Notes: generated by a model from the letters alone, not told the origin. A stretch of 64,000 nt of DNA from WTGU01 sp965200925 (GCA_965200925.1 OZ241738.1:1674001-1738000); one strand, 5' to 3'; positions 1 to 7,925 are shown, numbered from the stretch's first letter. Made by a program: numbers and translations.

Positions 1-1098
1 CATCAGGGTGTCGGCGACGATGTTGCCGGAGACGAAGCGGGCGATGGTGGGCGCCGGGAACTCGGGGTTGGCGATGGTACCCTTCGGCGCCACGATGGTG
101 ATGGGGCGGATCAGCCCCGAATTCTGCGGGATGTGGCCATGCACCGCACTGTCCAGCAGGATGGAGCGGACGGTGAGCCAGATCGCGCAATCGACCGTGC
201 CTTCCAGCGGCATGTTGATGGGCCGGTCGTCGCATTGCCGCGACGTGCCGGTGAGGTCCACCGTCATCGCGTCGCCTTCCACGGTGGCGGTCACGACGAT
301 CTTGAAGTGCCGCCGGTCCGGGTCCTCGAGGAAGCCGTCGACATGGCCTTCCGCCCGCCAGGCGCCGTCCGGCAGCGCCGCGATGGCCTGGCGCATGAGC
401 CACTCGGAATGGTCCATGAGCGCGTCCGACGCGGCCTCCACGGTGGCGAGGCCATGGCGCTCGATCAGCGCCAGATAGCGTTCGGCGCCGATGCGGCCGG
501 CGGCGACCTGCGCCTCCATGTCGCCCACCACCATGTCCGGCGCCCGGATGTTGTCGCGCATCATATGCCAGAGCGCGTCGTTGCGCGCACCGCCGTCATA
601 GGCCTTGAGCGCCTTGAACTGGAGCCCCTCCGCGTAGGCGTCCATGGCGTCGACGATGCCGCAGCTGCCGGGGCTGAGCGCGCCGATGTCGAGATGGTGC
701 GCCGTGGTGACGGCGTAGCCCACCGGGGCGCCCTGGTGGAAGACGGGCACGATGAAGGCCACGTCCGGGCCGTGGCTCGCGCCGTGATAGGCGGAGTTGT
801 GGACGATCACGTCGCCCTCGCGGAGCGTCTGGCCGCGCTCGGCGAGGAGGCGGTTCATGCCCTTCACGTAGCCCGGAATGGGGCCGGATTGCAGCGGCGT
901 CGAATGCACCGATTCGCAGAGCTGGCGGCCGTGGCGGTCGATGATGGCGGCGCCGAAATCCTCCGATTCCCGGATGATCGAGGAATAGGACATGCGCATC
1001 AGCTTCCAGCCCATCTCGACCGCGATGTTCTCCAGTGCTCCCTGGATCACGCTGGCGGTGACGGGGTCGATGGGGCGGCGGTTCGGCGTTCCTTCCAT
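1..1098 (-). CDS. hyuB: Hydantoinase B / oxoprolinase family protein, N-terminal part
   Basis: The reading frame starts at the ATG at 1098 and stays open for 366 codons to the left window edge, so the 3' part is missing. The N-terminus has the family pattern: DPVTASVIQGALENIA near residue 11, then MRMSYSSIIRESEDFGAAI, and later an ADxxLN-free HLDIGALSPGS stretch. The family (N-methylhydantoinase B, acetophenone carboxylase or 5-oxoprolinase beta-like subunits) works with the HyuA subunit in ATP-dependent opening of cyclic amides such as hydantoins or 5-oxoproline. It starts 11 bp after the hyuA stop, so the two are clearly one operon. The true substrate cannot be read from sequence. Confidence 0.93.
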   Translation of the reverse strand, partial: MEGTPNRRPIDPVTASVIQGALENIAVEMGWKLMRMSYSSIIRESEDFGAAIIDRHGRQLCESVHSTPLQSGPIPGYVKGMNRLLAERGQTLREGDVIVHNSAYHGASHGPDVAFIVPVFHQGAPVGYAVTTAHHLDIGALSPGSCGIVDAMDAYAEGLQFKALKAYDGGARNDALWHMMRDNIRAPDMVVGDMEAQVAAGRIGAERYLALIERHGLATVEAASDALMDHSEWLMRQAIAALPDGAWRAEGHVDGFLEDPDRRHFKIVVTATVEGDAMTVDLTGTSRQCDDRPINMPLEGTVDCAIWLTVRSILLDSAVHGHIPQNSGLIRPITIVAPKGTIANPEFPAPTIARFVSGNIVADTLM

Positions 1099-1109
1099 GG
1101 TCCGCTCCT

Positions 1110-3182
1110 TCAGCGTTCCTGGCGCAGGATCAGGTTGGCGCTGCGGTCCAGGCGCGCCGACCAGCCCGGCGGCACGACGGTCGTCGCGTCCTTCTGCACG
1201 ACGACGGCGGGGCCGGCGAAGGGCGCCTCGGCCGGCAGCGCGTCGCGCCGGTAGAACGTCGTCTCCCGGCTCTCCAGCGCGCCGTTCGCGCGGAAGACCG
1301 AGCGCGCCGTCCGCGTCTTCGCGGCTTCCAGGGAGCCTGCGCCCGGTTCGGGCGGCGGGGCGATCTTCGGCATCCGGCCCGTGCCGGTGATGCGGACGTT
1401 CACGATCTCGATGGGGCTGTCCGCGAAGTGGTGGCCGTATTCCCGCGCGTGCGCCTCGTGGAACGCCTCCCAGACCTTCTCGAGCCCGGCCTCGTCCAGC
1501 CGGCCGGGGGGGAAGGGCACCCGCAGCTCGTAGCCCTGGCCGACATAGCGCAGGTCGCCGGCACGCCGCGTCTCGACCGCCGCCGCGCCGAGCCCGGCGG
1601 CGGCGTATTGCGCCCGCAGCTCCGCGTCCAGGCGCGCGAAGTCGCGGTCGAGCCGGGCTGCGTCCACCGCTCCCTTGACCTGGAACGCGGTCTTGATCTG
1701 GTCGTATTTCAGGTCGGTGGTGAGCAGGCCGGCCGCCGAGGTGATGCCGGGATGGGGCGGCACCACGACTTCGGGGATCTCCAGCATCGCCGCGACCTCG
1801 GCGCCGTGCAGCGGGCCGGCGCCGCCGAAGGCGACGAGGGCGAAGTCGCGCGGATCGAGGCCCTTCTGGACGGTCTTGGAGCGGATGGCGTTGGCCATGT
1901 TGCTGTTGACGATGGTGAGCACGCCTTCCGCCGCCTCGTGGGCGTCGATGCCGAGGGCTTCGGCCAGGCCGGCGATGGCCGCCTCCGCGCGGGCCGGTGC
2001 CAGCGCCATCTCGCCGCCGAGGAAGCTGCCGGCGTCGAGCCGGCCCAGCACGAGATTGGCGTCGGTCACCGTGGGCCGCGCGCCGCCGCGCCCGTAGCAG
2101 GCCGGCCCCGGGCGGGAGCCCGCGCTTTCCGGCCCGACCTTGAACGCCCCGCCCGCGTCGATGCGCGCGATGCTGCCGCCGCCCGCGCCGATGGTCGCGA
2201 TGTCGATCATCGGCACCAGCACCGGATAGCCGCCGATCCAGGTATCGCGCGCCGTCGCCTCGCCGAAGCGCCCGTCGATGGCGATGCCGATGTCGGCGCT
2301 CGTCCCGCCCATGTCGAAGGTGATGAGGCGCGCCCGCCCGGACAGCCCGGCCGCCCAGGCCCCGCCCAGCACGCCGGCGGCGGGGCCGGACATGAGCGTG
2401 ATCACCGGCAGGTCGGCCACCATCGCCGCCGTCGCGACGCCGCCGTTGGAGCCCATGATGTGCAGGTCGCCGGCGACGCCCGCCTCCGCCAGCCGGCCTT
2501 CGAAGCGGCGCACGTAGCCGCGCACCTTGGGGCCGATGAAGGCGTTCATCGCGGCGGTGGTGAAGCGCTCGAACTCTCGGAACTGCGGCGCCACGCGGGC
2601 CGAGGTGGTGACGAAGGCCTCCGGCCATTCCTCCAGCACGATGGCCCGCGCCCGCTCCTCGTGGGCCGGGTCGATGTAGGAGAAGAGGAAGCAGATGGCG
2701 ACCGCCTCCACCCCTTGCGCGCGCAAGGCGCGGGCGGCTTCACGCACGCCGTCCTCGTCGAGCGGCTCCAGCACCGCGCCGTCCGGCGGCGCGCGGCGCT
2801 CGCGCACGGCGAGGCGATGGCGTCGGCGCACCAGGGGGCGGGCCTGCCAGGGGATGTCCTGCATGATGGAATAGTTCTGCGGCCGCTGGTGGCGCCCGAT
2901 ATGGATGATGTCGCGGTAGCCGGCCGACGTGATCATGCCGCTCTCGGCACCGTCGTGCTCCAGCACGGCGTTGGTGGAGATGGTGGTGCCGTGGAAGACG
3001 TGCGCGACCGCGCCGGGCGCCGTGCCGCTGCGGGCACAGAGGGCGGCGATGCCGGCGGCCGCCCCTTCGGAGGGGTCGTCCGGCGTGGTCGGCACCTTGT
3101 GGATCGCGGTCTCCCGCGTCTCGCTGTCGGTGACGATGAGATCGGTGAAGGTGCCGCCGACGTCGACGCCGATCAGCTTCAT
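1110..3182 (-). CDS. hyuA: Hydantoinase A / oxoprolinase family protein
   Basis: This 690-residue protein is the ATP-binding partner of HyuB. The N-terminus MKLIGVDVGGTFTD carries the phosphate-binding glycine-rich segment of the acetate kinase/Hsp70-like fold, and a second such motif, ITFDMGGTSADI, lies near residue 280. FGGAGPLHGAEVA near residue 470 is typical of hydantoinase A. The frame stays open about 50 codons further upstream, but that stretch is Arg/Pro-rich and unlike the family, so the ATG at 3182 is chosen. Length fits the family (about 690). With HyuB it probably hydrolyses a hydantoin or oxoproline-type ring at the cost of ATP. A hydantoin-racemase-like gene lies at 14.8-15.5 kb but is not in the same operon. 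Confidence 0.92.
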   Translation of the reverse strand: MKLIGVDVGGTFTDLIVTDSETRETAIHKVPTTPDDPSEGAAAGIAALCARSGTAPGAVAHVFHGTTISTNAVLEHDGAESGMITSAGYRDIIHIGRHQRPQNYSIMQDIPWQARPLVRRRHRLAVRERRAPPDGAVLEPLDEDGVREAARALRAQGVEAVAICFLFSYIDPAHEERARAIVLEEWPEAFVTTSARVAPQFREFERFTTAAMNAFIGPKVRGYVRRFEGRLAEAGVAGDLHIMGSNGGVATAAMVADLPVITLMSGPAAGVLGGAWAAGLSGRARLITFDMGGTSADIGIAIDGRFGEATARDTWIGGYPVLVPMIDIATIGAGGGSIARIDAGGAFKVGPESAGSRPGPACYGRGGARPTVTDANLVLGRLDAGSFLGGEMALAPARAEAAIAGLAEALGIDAHEAAEGVLTIVNSNMANAIRSKTVQKGLDPRDFALVAFGGAGPLHGAEVAAMLEIPEVVVPPHPGITSAAGLLTTDLKYDQIKTAFQVKGAVDAARLDRDFARLDAELRAQYAAAGLGAAAVETRRAGDLRYVGQGYELRVPFPPGRLDEAGLEKVWEAFHEAHAREYGHHFADSPIEIVNVRITGTGRMPKIAPPPEPGAGSLEAAKTRTARSVFRANGALESRETTFYRRDALPAEAPFAGPAVVVQKDATTVVPPGWSARLDRSANLILRQER

Positions 3183-3271
3183 GGGCGGTCCGTCCCCCGC
3201 GCGGCCGCTCCCCTGCCGCGGCGGCAGTTTCTTCCCCCCGCCGCGCGTCGTCAAGCACGGCGCGCGAAATT

Positions 3272-3295
3272 CCCGGGAGCGCCGGCGCTCCCGGG
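3272..3295. repeat. 24-bp perfect palindrome, copy 1
   Basis: A perfect 24-bp palindrome built around GGAGCGCCGGCGCTCC lies upstream of the truncated DUF1640 copy. The 16-bp core recurs at 4280-4295 upstream of the full DUF1640 gene, and a degenerate relative (GGGAGCGTCGGTGCT) sits at 17977-17991. It could form a cruciform or RNA hairpin and may mark a dispersed intergenic element. Confidence 0.7.
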
Positions 3296-3346
3296 GACGG
3301 GCAGGGAGTGGTTGCGTCCGGCTCCGCGGCGGCATAGCCTCGCTGC

Positions 3347-3490
3347 ATGACCGTCGCCATGGTCCGCGACGCCGTTACGGAAGGCGTCGCCACGAAGGCC
3401 GATCTCCGCGCCGAAATCGCCGGCTTCGAAACGCGCTTGACGATCCGGCTCGGTGGCTTGGTCGTCGCCTTGGTCAAATTGTTGCCGTAG
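3347..3490 (+). pseudogene. Truncated DUF1640-like paralogue
   Basis: A 47-codon frame encodes a shortened version of the protein at 4352-4642. The shared blocks are RDAVTEGVATKADL at the start and VALVKLLP at the very end, with the coiled-coil middle deleted. The upstream region also shares the palindromic GGAGCGCCGGCGCTCC element with the full copy. The fragment ends 40 bp before the glutathione transferase start. It is read here as the remnant of a duplicated DUF1640 gene. It might still be expressed as a small membrane peptide, because its hydrophobic end is kept, but no ribosome binding site stands out. Nothing else is recognisable in the 348 bp between hyuA and the transferase. Confidence 0.7.
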
Positions 3491-3530
3491 GTCCCGGCGA
3501 TTCGTGCTCCTGCGGCTCGGGGAGGGGAGA

Positions 3531-4154
3531 ATGGCGAAGCCGACGCTGCATTCGACGCCGTTGAGCACCTACGGGCGGACCTGCCGCATGGCGCTGGTCG
3601 AGAAGGGCGTGGCCTACGATCTCGATCCGGTCGCGCCGCAGGCGCCCGAGCAGAAGGCACGGCACCCGTGGGGGTCGGTGCCGGCGCTGACTCACGGCGC
3701 GGCCCGTCTGTACGAGTCGCTCGCCATCTGTGCCTATGTGGACGGCGCCTTCGACGGCCCGCCCCTGGAGCCGGAAGAGCCGCTGGCCCGCGCCCGCGGC
3801 CGCCAGTGGATCTCGGTCTTCATCCAGTACTTCTACCGGCCGGCCATCGACATCGTGCTCCAGCGCCTGGTGGTGCCCGCGCAGGGCGGGGAGGCGGACG
3901 AGGCGCTGGTCGCCGACAGCCTGCCCAGGGCGGAGAAGGCGCTGCGCGTGCTCGACGGCGCCCTGGCGGGCCAGGCCCATTTCGCTGGCGCCGCGCCCTC
4001 GCTCGCCGACTGGTTCGTGCTGCCCCTTCTGCACTATCTGAAGATGGTCCCGGAAGGCGAAAAAATGCTCGCTGCCGCCCCTGCCCTGGTCCGCTGGCAG
4101 GCGGCCCTCGACGAGCGCGAAAGCGCCAGGGAGACCGTCCCGCAAGTCGGCTGA
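3531..4154 (+). CDS. Glutathione S-transferase family protein
   Basis: A 207-residue two-domain GST. Residues 1-80 form the thioredoxin-like half: STYGRTCRMALVEKG provides the helix 1 region, WGSVPAL the cis-Pro loop and YESLAICAYVD the glutathione-contacting segment. The all-helical half follows, with SLADWFVLPLLHYL as the conserved helix. The ATG at 3531 is chosen because GGAGGGGAGA precedes it and the N-terminal strand begins there. A frame extending upstream contains no family sequence. The family conjugates glutathione to electrophiles or isomerises and reduces substrates in the cytoplasm. Neighbours do not reveal a pathway, and it appears to be monocistronic. Confidence 0.9.
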   Translation: MAKPTLHSTPLSTYGRTCRMALVEKGVAYDLDPVAPQAPEQKARHPWGSVPALTHGAARLYESLAICAYVDGAFDGPPLEPEEPLARARGRQWISVFIQYFYRPAIDIVLQRLVVPAQGGEADEALVADSLPRAEKALRVLDGALAGQAHFAGAAPSLADWFVLPLLHYLKMVPEGEKMLAAAPALVRWQAALDERESARETVPQVG

Positions 4155-4279
4155 CGGGCGCTCCGGTGCGCGCTTTGCGCCGCCGTTCGGCGCGGATCAC
4201 ACGACCGCCGATGCATGAGTCGTCTTGCTGATCCGTGTAGAGTGCGCGATGGAGGGCTGGATTTTCCCGCGCGCCCTCG

Positions 4280-4295
4280 GGAGCGCCGGCGCTCC
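4280..4295. repeat. 16-bp palindrome, copy 2
   Basis: GGAGCGCCGGCGCTCC is identical to the core of the 24-bp palindrome at 3272-3295. Both copies sit 50-75 bp upstream of a DUF1640-type reading frame, so the palindrome belongs to the duplicated unit. Confidence 0.7.
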
Positions 4296-4351
4296 ACGGA
4301 GCCTTGGTGTGCGGGCTTGCGGACGGTGCCGTGTCGGCGCAGGCTCGCCGC

Positions 4352-4642
4352 ATGGCCATGACCGCGACCGCCTTCGATACGCTCTCCTATGCGCGCCGGC
4401 TCAAGGAAGCCGGAGTCGACGAAGCCCAGGCCGAAGCCGTCCGCGACGCGGTCACGGAAGGGGTTGCGACCAAGGCCGACCTCAAGGCCACTGCCGCCGA
4501 CATCAGAGCCGCCTTCAAGGCCGCCGTCGCCGACCTCAAGGCCGATACGCTCAAGCTCAAGGCCGACATGCTCAAGGTCGCCATCGGGATCGTCATCGCC
4601 AATGCCGGCCTCACGGTCGCCCTCGTGAAGCTGCTTCCGTAG
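4352..4642 (+). CDS. DUF1640 (CCDC90-like) coiled-coil membrane protein
   Basis: A 96-residue protein. Residues 5-40 contain the family signature TLSYARRLKEAGV followed by AEAVRDAVTEGVATKADL. A heptad-rich stretch of repeated DLKAD/KLKAD units follows and is likely a coiled coil. A C-terminal hydrophobic segment, VAIGIVIANAGLTVALVKLL, should span the inner membrane. This is the usual layout of bacterial DUF1640 proteins, which are related to the mitochondrial CCDC90/MCUR1 proteins; the bacterial function is not established. The ATG at 4352 is preferred over an upstream in-frame ATG at 4304 because the conserved sequence begins just after it. A truncated paralogue lies 1 kb upstream. Confidence 0.85.
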   Translation: MAMTATAFDTLSYARRLKEAGVDEAQAEAVRDAVTEGVATKADLKATAADIRAAFKAAVADLKADTLKLKADMLKVAIGIVIANAGLTVALVKLLP

Positions 4643-4770
4643 GTTGCGCCATGACCGGTGCCGCTGCTGACGCGGGCCGCGGGGCGCACCCGCCGGCCTC
4701 GATACATCCCCGGCGGTCCGCTGCCGCGGGCACGGTTCTCAACGCCCCGGGCGGGATGGCGGTTTCGGCT

Positions 4771-5058
4771 TCAGGCCGCCACGAACCGCTCGACCGAGAT
4801 GCGGCCGGCGCGGCCCCGGGCCTGCCACAGGTCCCAGGCCGTCTGCATGCCGAGCTAGGTCTCCGGAGTCGACCCGAATGCCTTCGACAGGCGAATCGCC
4901 ATATCGATCGACACGCCCGCCTTCTCGTTGACGAGATCGGAAAGGGCTTGGCGCGTCACGCCCAGCCCTTCGGCCGCTTTCGTCACGGACAGGTCGAGGG
5001 GCTCAAGGCACTGCCGTTTCACGATGCCGCCCGGATGCGGCGGGTTGTGCATCGTCAT
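4771..5058 (-). pseudogene. higA: HigA-type antitoxin with an in-frame nonsense codon
   Basis: The frame reads MTMHNPPHPGGIVKRQCLEP and then the HTH segment VTKAAEGLGVTRQALSDLVN, the normal HigA/XRE architecture. After STPET comes TAG (4855-4857), followed in the same frame by LGMQTAWDLWQARGR to a normal stop at 4771. In family members the residue at the TAG is the conserved Trp of WL-MQ-AYDLW, so a single TGG-to-TAG change explains the stop. Without it the protein would have the standard length of about 95-99 residues. A truncated 67-residue HTH protein may still be made and could bind DNA. The partner higB upstream is also damaged. Confidence 0.88.
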
Positions 5059-5156
5059 GGTTCGGAGCATCCTTCATAAACGTTGCCATTAGCTTGTTTT
5101 GTAGGCTTTTTTTCGATCGATGCGACGGGATGCTCATCGCCATGGTTCGGACCTCC

Positions 5157-5436
5157 TCAATGGTAGTCGACGTAATCGGACGTCGGTGGCGGACCCCTCT
5201 TCGAACCGAAAGGTCACGCGCCAGTTCCTTGATACCGAGACGGCGTAGTGACCTTTCATGTCACCCTTGAGCGCATGAAGCTGGAATCCTGGCAGATTCA
5301 TGCCCTCGGGTCCACGGCTCTGGTCCAGTGCGGCCAGGATGTCCTTCAGTTTGCGGACGTGCCCAGGTGCCACGCGCCGCGGCGTCCGGCCATCGTAGAG
5401 CGCTTCGAGGCCATGATGCCTGAACGACGCGATCAT
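5157..5436 (-). pseudogene. higB: HigB-type toxin with a C-terminal frameshift
   Basis: Residues 1-80 are a clear RelE-superfamily HigB: MIASFRHHGLEALYDG, then LPGFQLHALKGDMKGHYAVSV and NWRVTFRFEEG. At 5178-5179 one extra base shifts the frame. Removing it restores the canonical end DVDYVDYH and a stop at 5157, giving 92 residues, the usual family length. As the sequence stands, the frame reads on to 5134 with an unrelated Arg-rich tail. In characterised HigB toxins the C-terminal Tyr region contributes to mRNA cleavage, so this copy is probably inactive. It precedes the higA pseudogene in the usual toxin-first order, but with an unusually long gap of about 100 bp. Confidence 0.88.
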
Positions 5437-5483
5437 GGCCGGACGGTAGCGTGTCGCCCGTCGCTTGACAAGTGGCGGAACGG

Positions 5484-5520
5484 AAAAACGGGCGCCCGCC
5501 CCCGGGAGGAAGCGGGCGCC
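5484..5520 (-). terminator. Rho-independent terminator of pstS
   Basis: Read on the minus strand, 25 bp after the pstS stop, the arms GGCGCCCGC (5520-5512) and GCGGGCGCC (5499-5491) form a 9-bp GC stem with a 12-nt loop, followed closely by TTTTT (5488-5484). This is a textbook intrinsic terminator. Confidence 0.82.
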
Positions 5521-5545
5521 GTCGTCGAAAGGATAACCGCCGCCG

Positions 5546-6592
5546 CTACATGGCGAGCCGGGCCATGGCGGTGGCTTGGTCGCGCATCGCCCGGCGGTCG
5601 GTGTCGGGGAGGGGGATCAAGCCCTTGTCGGTGAGGTAGCCGTAGGGCCCCCAGGCGTCCTCGCTGGTGAAGGTCGCCACGTAGTCCTCGATCCCCGGGA
5701 TCACGCCCACATGGGCCTTCTTCACGTAGAAGTACATCGAGCGCGAGACCGGATAGCTGCCGTCGGCGATGGTGTCGAACGTCGGGGCGACGCCATCGAT
5801 GACGCTGCCCTGCACCTTGTCGCGGTTCTGGTCGAGGAAGCTGTAGCCGAAGATGCCGAGCGCGGCCGGGTTGGCCTCCAGCTTCTGCACGATGAGGTTG
5901 TCGTTCTCGCCGGCTTCGACGAAGGTGCCGTCCTCGCGGATCGAATGGCAGACGGCCTTGTACTGCGCCTTGTCCGCCTTCTTCAGCGCCTTGATGTCGG
6001 GGAAGGTCTTGCAGCCGCCTTCCATCGCCAGTTCCACGAAGGCGTCCCGCGTGCCGGAGGTCGGCGGCGGGCCCAGCACCTCGATCCGGGTCGCCGGCAG
6101 CGCGGCGTCGATCTCGTTCCAGCTGCCGTAGGGGTTGGGGATCAGCGCGCCGTCCTGGGGAACGTCCTTCGCGAGGGCCAGGAACAGCTGTTGCAAGGTG
6201 ATCGAGAAGGCCGGTGCCGTCTTGGCATTGGCCAGCACGATGCCGTCATAGCCGATCTTGACCTCGGTGATGTCGGTCACGCCGTTCTTGCCGCAGCGCT
6301 CGACCTCGGAGGATTTGATCCGCCGCGAGGCGTTGGTGATGTCGGGGTGGGCGACGCCGACGCCGGCACAGAAGAGCTTGAGCCCGCCGCCCGAGCCCGT
6401 GCTTTCGACCACCGGGGTCTTGTGCCCGGTGGTCTTGCCGAATTCCTCGGCGACGGCAGCGGCGAAGGGGAAGACGGTGGACGAGCCGACGATCCTGATC
6501 TGGTCGCGGGCTTCGCCCGTCTTGGTCAGCGCCGCGGACGAGGCCAGTGCGAGGGCCGCCGCCGTGGCGATGGCGAGGGGTTTCTTGGTCAC
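5546..6592 (-). CDS. pstS: Periplasmic phosphate-binding protein PstS family
   Basis: A 348-residue substrate-binding protein of the PstS/SphX type. A signal peptide covers roughly residues 1-28 (TKKPLAIATAAALALASSAALT). The mature N-terminus holds IRIVGSSTVFPFAAAVAEEF, the phosphate-loop segment, and ESTGSGGGLKLFCAGVG follows. These are the regions whose Ser/Thr/Gly backbone binds phosphate. The start is GTG at 6592, chosen for the signal peptide; the in-frame upstream extension is Arg-rich and unlike a leader. It stands alone: no pstC, pstA, pstB or phoU is adjacent. A three-repeat Pho box lies 80 bp upstream and a terminator directly downstream, so it should be a PhoB-regulated single gene. 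Confidence 0.92.
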   Translation of the reverse strand: MTKKPLAIATAAALALASSAALTKTGEARDQIRIVGSSTVFPFAAAVAEEFGKTTGHKTPVVESTGSGGGLKLFCAGVGVAHPDITNASRRIKSSEVERCGKNGVTDITEVKIGYDGIVLANAKTAPAFSITLQQLFLALAKDVPQDGALIPNPYGSWNEIDAALPATRIEVLGPPPTSGTRDAFVELAMEGGCKTFPDIKALKKADKAQYKAVCHSIREDGTFVEAGENDNLIVQKLEANPAALGIFGYSFLDQNRDKVQGSVIDGVAPTFDTIADGSYPVSRSMYFYVKKAHVGVIPGIEDYVATFTSEDAWGPYGYLTDKGLIPLPDTDRRAMRDQATAMARLAM

Positions 6593-6671
6593 GGTGCTTC
6601 CTCCAGGTTCCGCTCCCGGCGCTCCCGGCCGGGATGTTTCGCGGACTCTGGCCCCCGCGCGGCGATGGAAA

Positions 6672-6700
6672 TGGGACGGATTTATGACGATTTGGTGACG
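6672..6700 (-). promoter_or_regulatory. Pho box upstream of pstS
   Basis: On the minus strand three 7-bp direct repeats run with an 11-bp period: CGTCACC-AAAT-CGTCATA-AATC-CGTCCCA. This matches the PhoB box plan (CTGTCAT-like heptamers, 4-bp AT-rich spacers) and lies about 80 bp before the pstS start. It indicates activation under phosphate limitation. Confidence 0.75.
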
Positions 6701-6862
6701 CGGCCCCGCCGGAAGGGCGGCGGCCGTGGGGGCGGTCGCTTTCCCGCTTGCCCCCCTGACGGTCATCCCCGGAGGGAAGGCGCGTGTGCCCAGGAATACG
6801 TACCGCACACGACAGAGGTAAGCAGGATCGGGTGCTACGGGATTCGCCTCCGGTAAATATCG

Positions 6863-7102
6863 TCATTTCCGTTTTGCCGTTCTTATCAGTCCTCCCGGGT
6901 CATAGAACGCGAGTCGTCCATCTGTCAGGATCGCATAGAATTCTCCGTGCCCCGCCGGTGCCGAGCCAGACTCGGGCCGGAATCGTTTCTTTTGTCCGTA
7001 TTTCGGGGCGATTTCTACGAGTCCATATCGGCGGGTTCCCCCGTCGCTGAATTGATCAAAAAGATAAGTTTCCCCCCTCTCGTTTGATGGTGACTGTTTC
7101 AT
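6863..7102 (-). CDS. Hypothetical protein, small, AT-richer than surroundings
   Basis: A 79-residue unrecognised protein (MKQSPSNERGETYLFDQFSDGG at the start; a basic C-terminus ending TAKRK). No signal peptide or membrane segment is visible. Aromatic and charged residues suggest a small soluble beta-rich domain. Its ATG overlaps the stop of the preceding gene by 4 bp (ATGA at 7099-7102), so the two are probably translationally coupled. Base composition is visibly lower in G+C than the neighbours, which fits acquisition by transfer. A secreted protein plus a small cytoplasmic partner could be an effector/immunity pair, but nothing in the sequence proves it. Confidence 0.55.
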   Translation of the reverse strand: MKQSPSNERGETYLFDQFSDGGTRRYGLVEIAPKYGQKKRFRPESGSAPAGHGEFYAILTDGRLAFYDPGGLIRTAKRK

Positions 7103-7569
7103 TTCAGTGTCCCGTAGAGCGTGTAAACCCAAGTTCCTATTGTTCCGTCAGTTCCCGAGGCGGTGTTGTTGAGCGCGGGTTCTGACTGGATCGGCCGTGC
7201 GACCGAAGCTATGAGGCTCTCGAAATATAGTGCTGTTTCGCCGTTTCCTCGGCCTTGGTAGTACTCCGTGCCGAGCGTGATGAGATCGCCGGGCAGGATC
7301 CCGGATTGGTCGAGGAAGTCACGCATCTCATCTACTCCGTTTACTCGAAGTGACTCCACTCTCTTCATCCACTGGTAGTATTCGCAGCACCGGCCATATC
7401 CGACGACATGGAACAACAGGTCGTTTTTGAAAGTCAGGAATTCCGCGTAGAGTTTCTGTATTTCCGCGACTGCCGCCGTCGAGGTTGCTTGGCTCAGTCT
7501 CGTTCCGTTGAAAACGAGAGCGACGAACAGCCCCATGAGGGCAAGTGTCCGGCGGATATTGCCGCGCAT
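7099..7569 (-). CDS. Hypothetical secreted protein
   Basis: A 156-residue unrecognised protein. It starts MRGNIRRTLALMGLFVALVFNG and reaches LSQA by about residue 28, a convincing Sec signal peptide. The mature part is predicted soluble and mostly helical, with a CC pair (GRCCEYYQW) that could form a disulfide. It is followed by a 4-bp overlapping small gene. Low G+C compared with pstS and the mod genes marks the pair as an insert between phosphate and molybdate genes. Function unknown. Confidence 0.6.
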   Translation of the reverse strand: MRGNIRRTLALMGLFVALVFNGTRLSQATSTAAVAEIQKLYAEFLTFKNDLLFHVVGYGRCCEYYQWMKRVESLRVNGVDEMRDFLDQSGILPGDLITLGTEYYQGRGNGETALYFESLIASVARPIQSEPALNNTASGTDGTIGTWVYTLYGTLK

Positions 7570-7643
7570 CCGGCTTGCTCTTTTGCGGTATTTCGATGTC
7601 TTCGTCGGGGTTCCGGGGTGTCGGCCCGCCGGAAGGGCGGAGG

Positions 7644-7925
7644 CTACTTCATCTCGACCTCGATGAAGACCACGTCGTCCGTGGAGCTCGGGTTGATGAC
7701 GTCGTGTTCGACGCCTTCCTCGCGGAAATAGGGCTGGCCGGTGACGATCTCGATCGTGCGCTCGCCGTCCGGCTCCTTGAGGAGGAGCTTGCCCGTCGTC
7801 GCCGGCACCACGACGTAATCGAATTCATGCCGGTGCCAGCCCGTCGCCCCGCCGGGCGGGAACCGCCATTCGGTGACGCGCACGCGCGCGTTGTCGATCA
7901 GTTGAGTCGGCGTCGCCGCAGCCAT
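7644..7925 (-). CDS. Cupin-domain protein
   Basis: A 93-residue single-domain cupin. The first motif GWHRHEFDYVVVP supplies two His and a Glu that would hold a metal ion, and the second part runs through GQPYFREEGVEHDVINPS with another His. The ATG at 7925 is favoured by a strong AGGAGGTGACC immediately before it; an upstream extension of the frame has no cupin sequence. Small cupins of this type are often annotated as metal-binding enzymes or sugar/auxin-binding-like proteins, and no specific activity can be assigned. It stands alone, downstream of modC and separated from it by a hairpin. Confidence 0.85.
   Translation of the reverse strand: MAAATPTQLIDNARVRVTEWRFPPGGATGWHRHEFDYVVVPATTGKLLLKEPDGERTIEIVTGQPYFREEGVEHDVINPSSTDDVVFIEVEMK

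Noticed and set aside
1428..3350. A 640-codon open frame on the plus strand opposite hyuA
   Set aside because: hyuA has clear family motifs on the minus strand; the plus-strand frame is low in hydrophobic order and rich in Arg, Gly and His, as expected for an antisense shadow.
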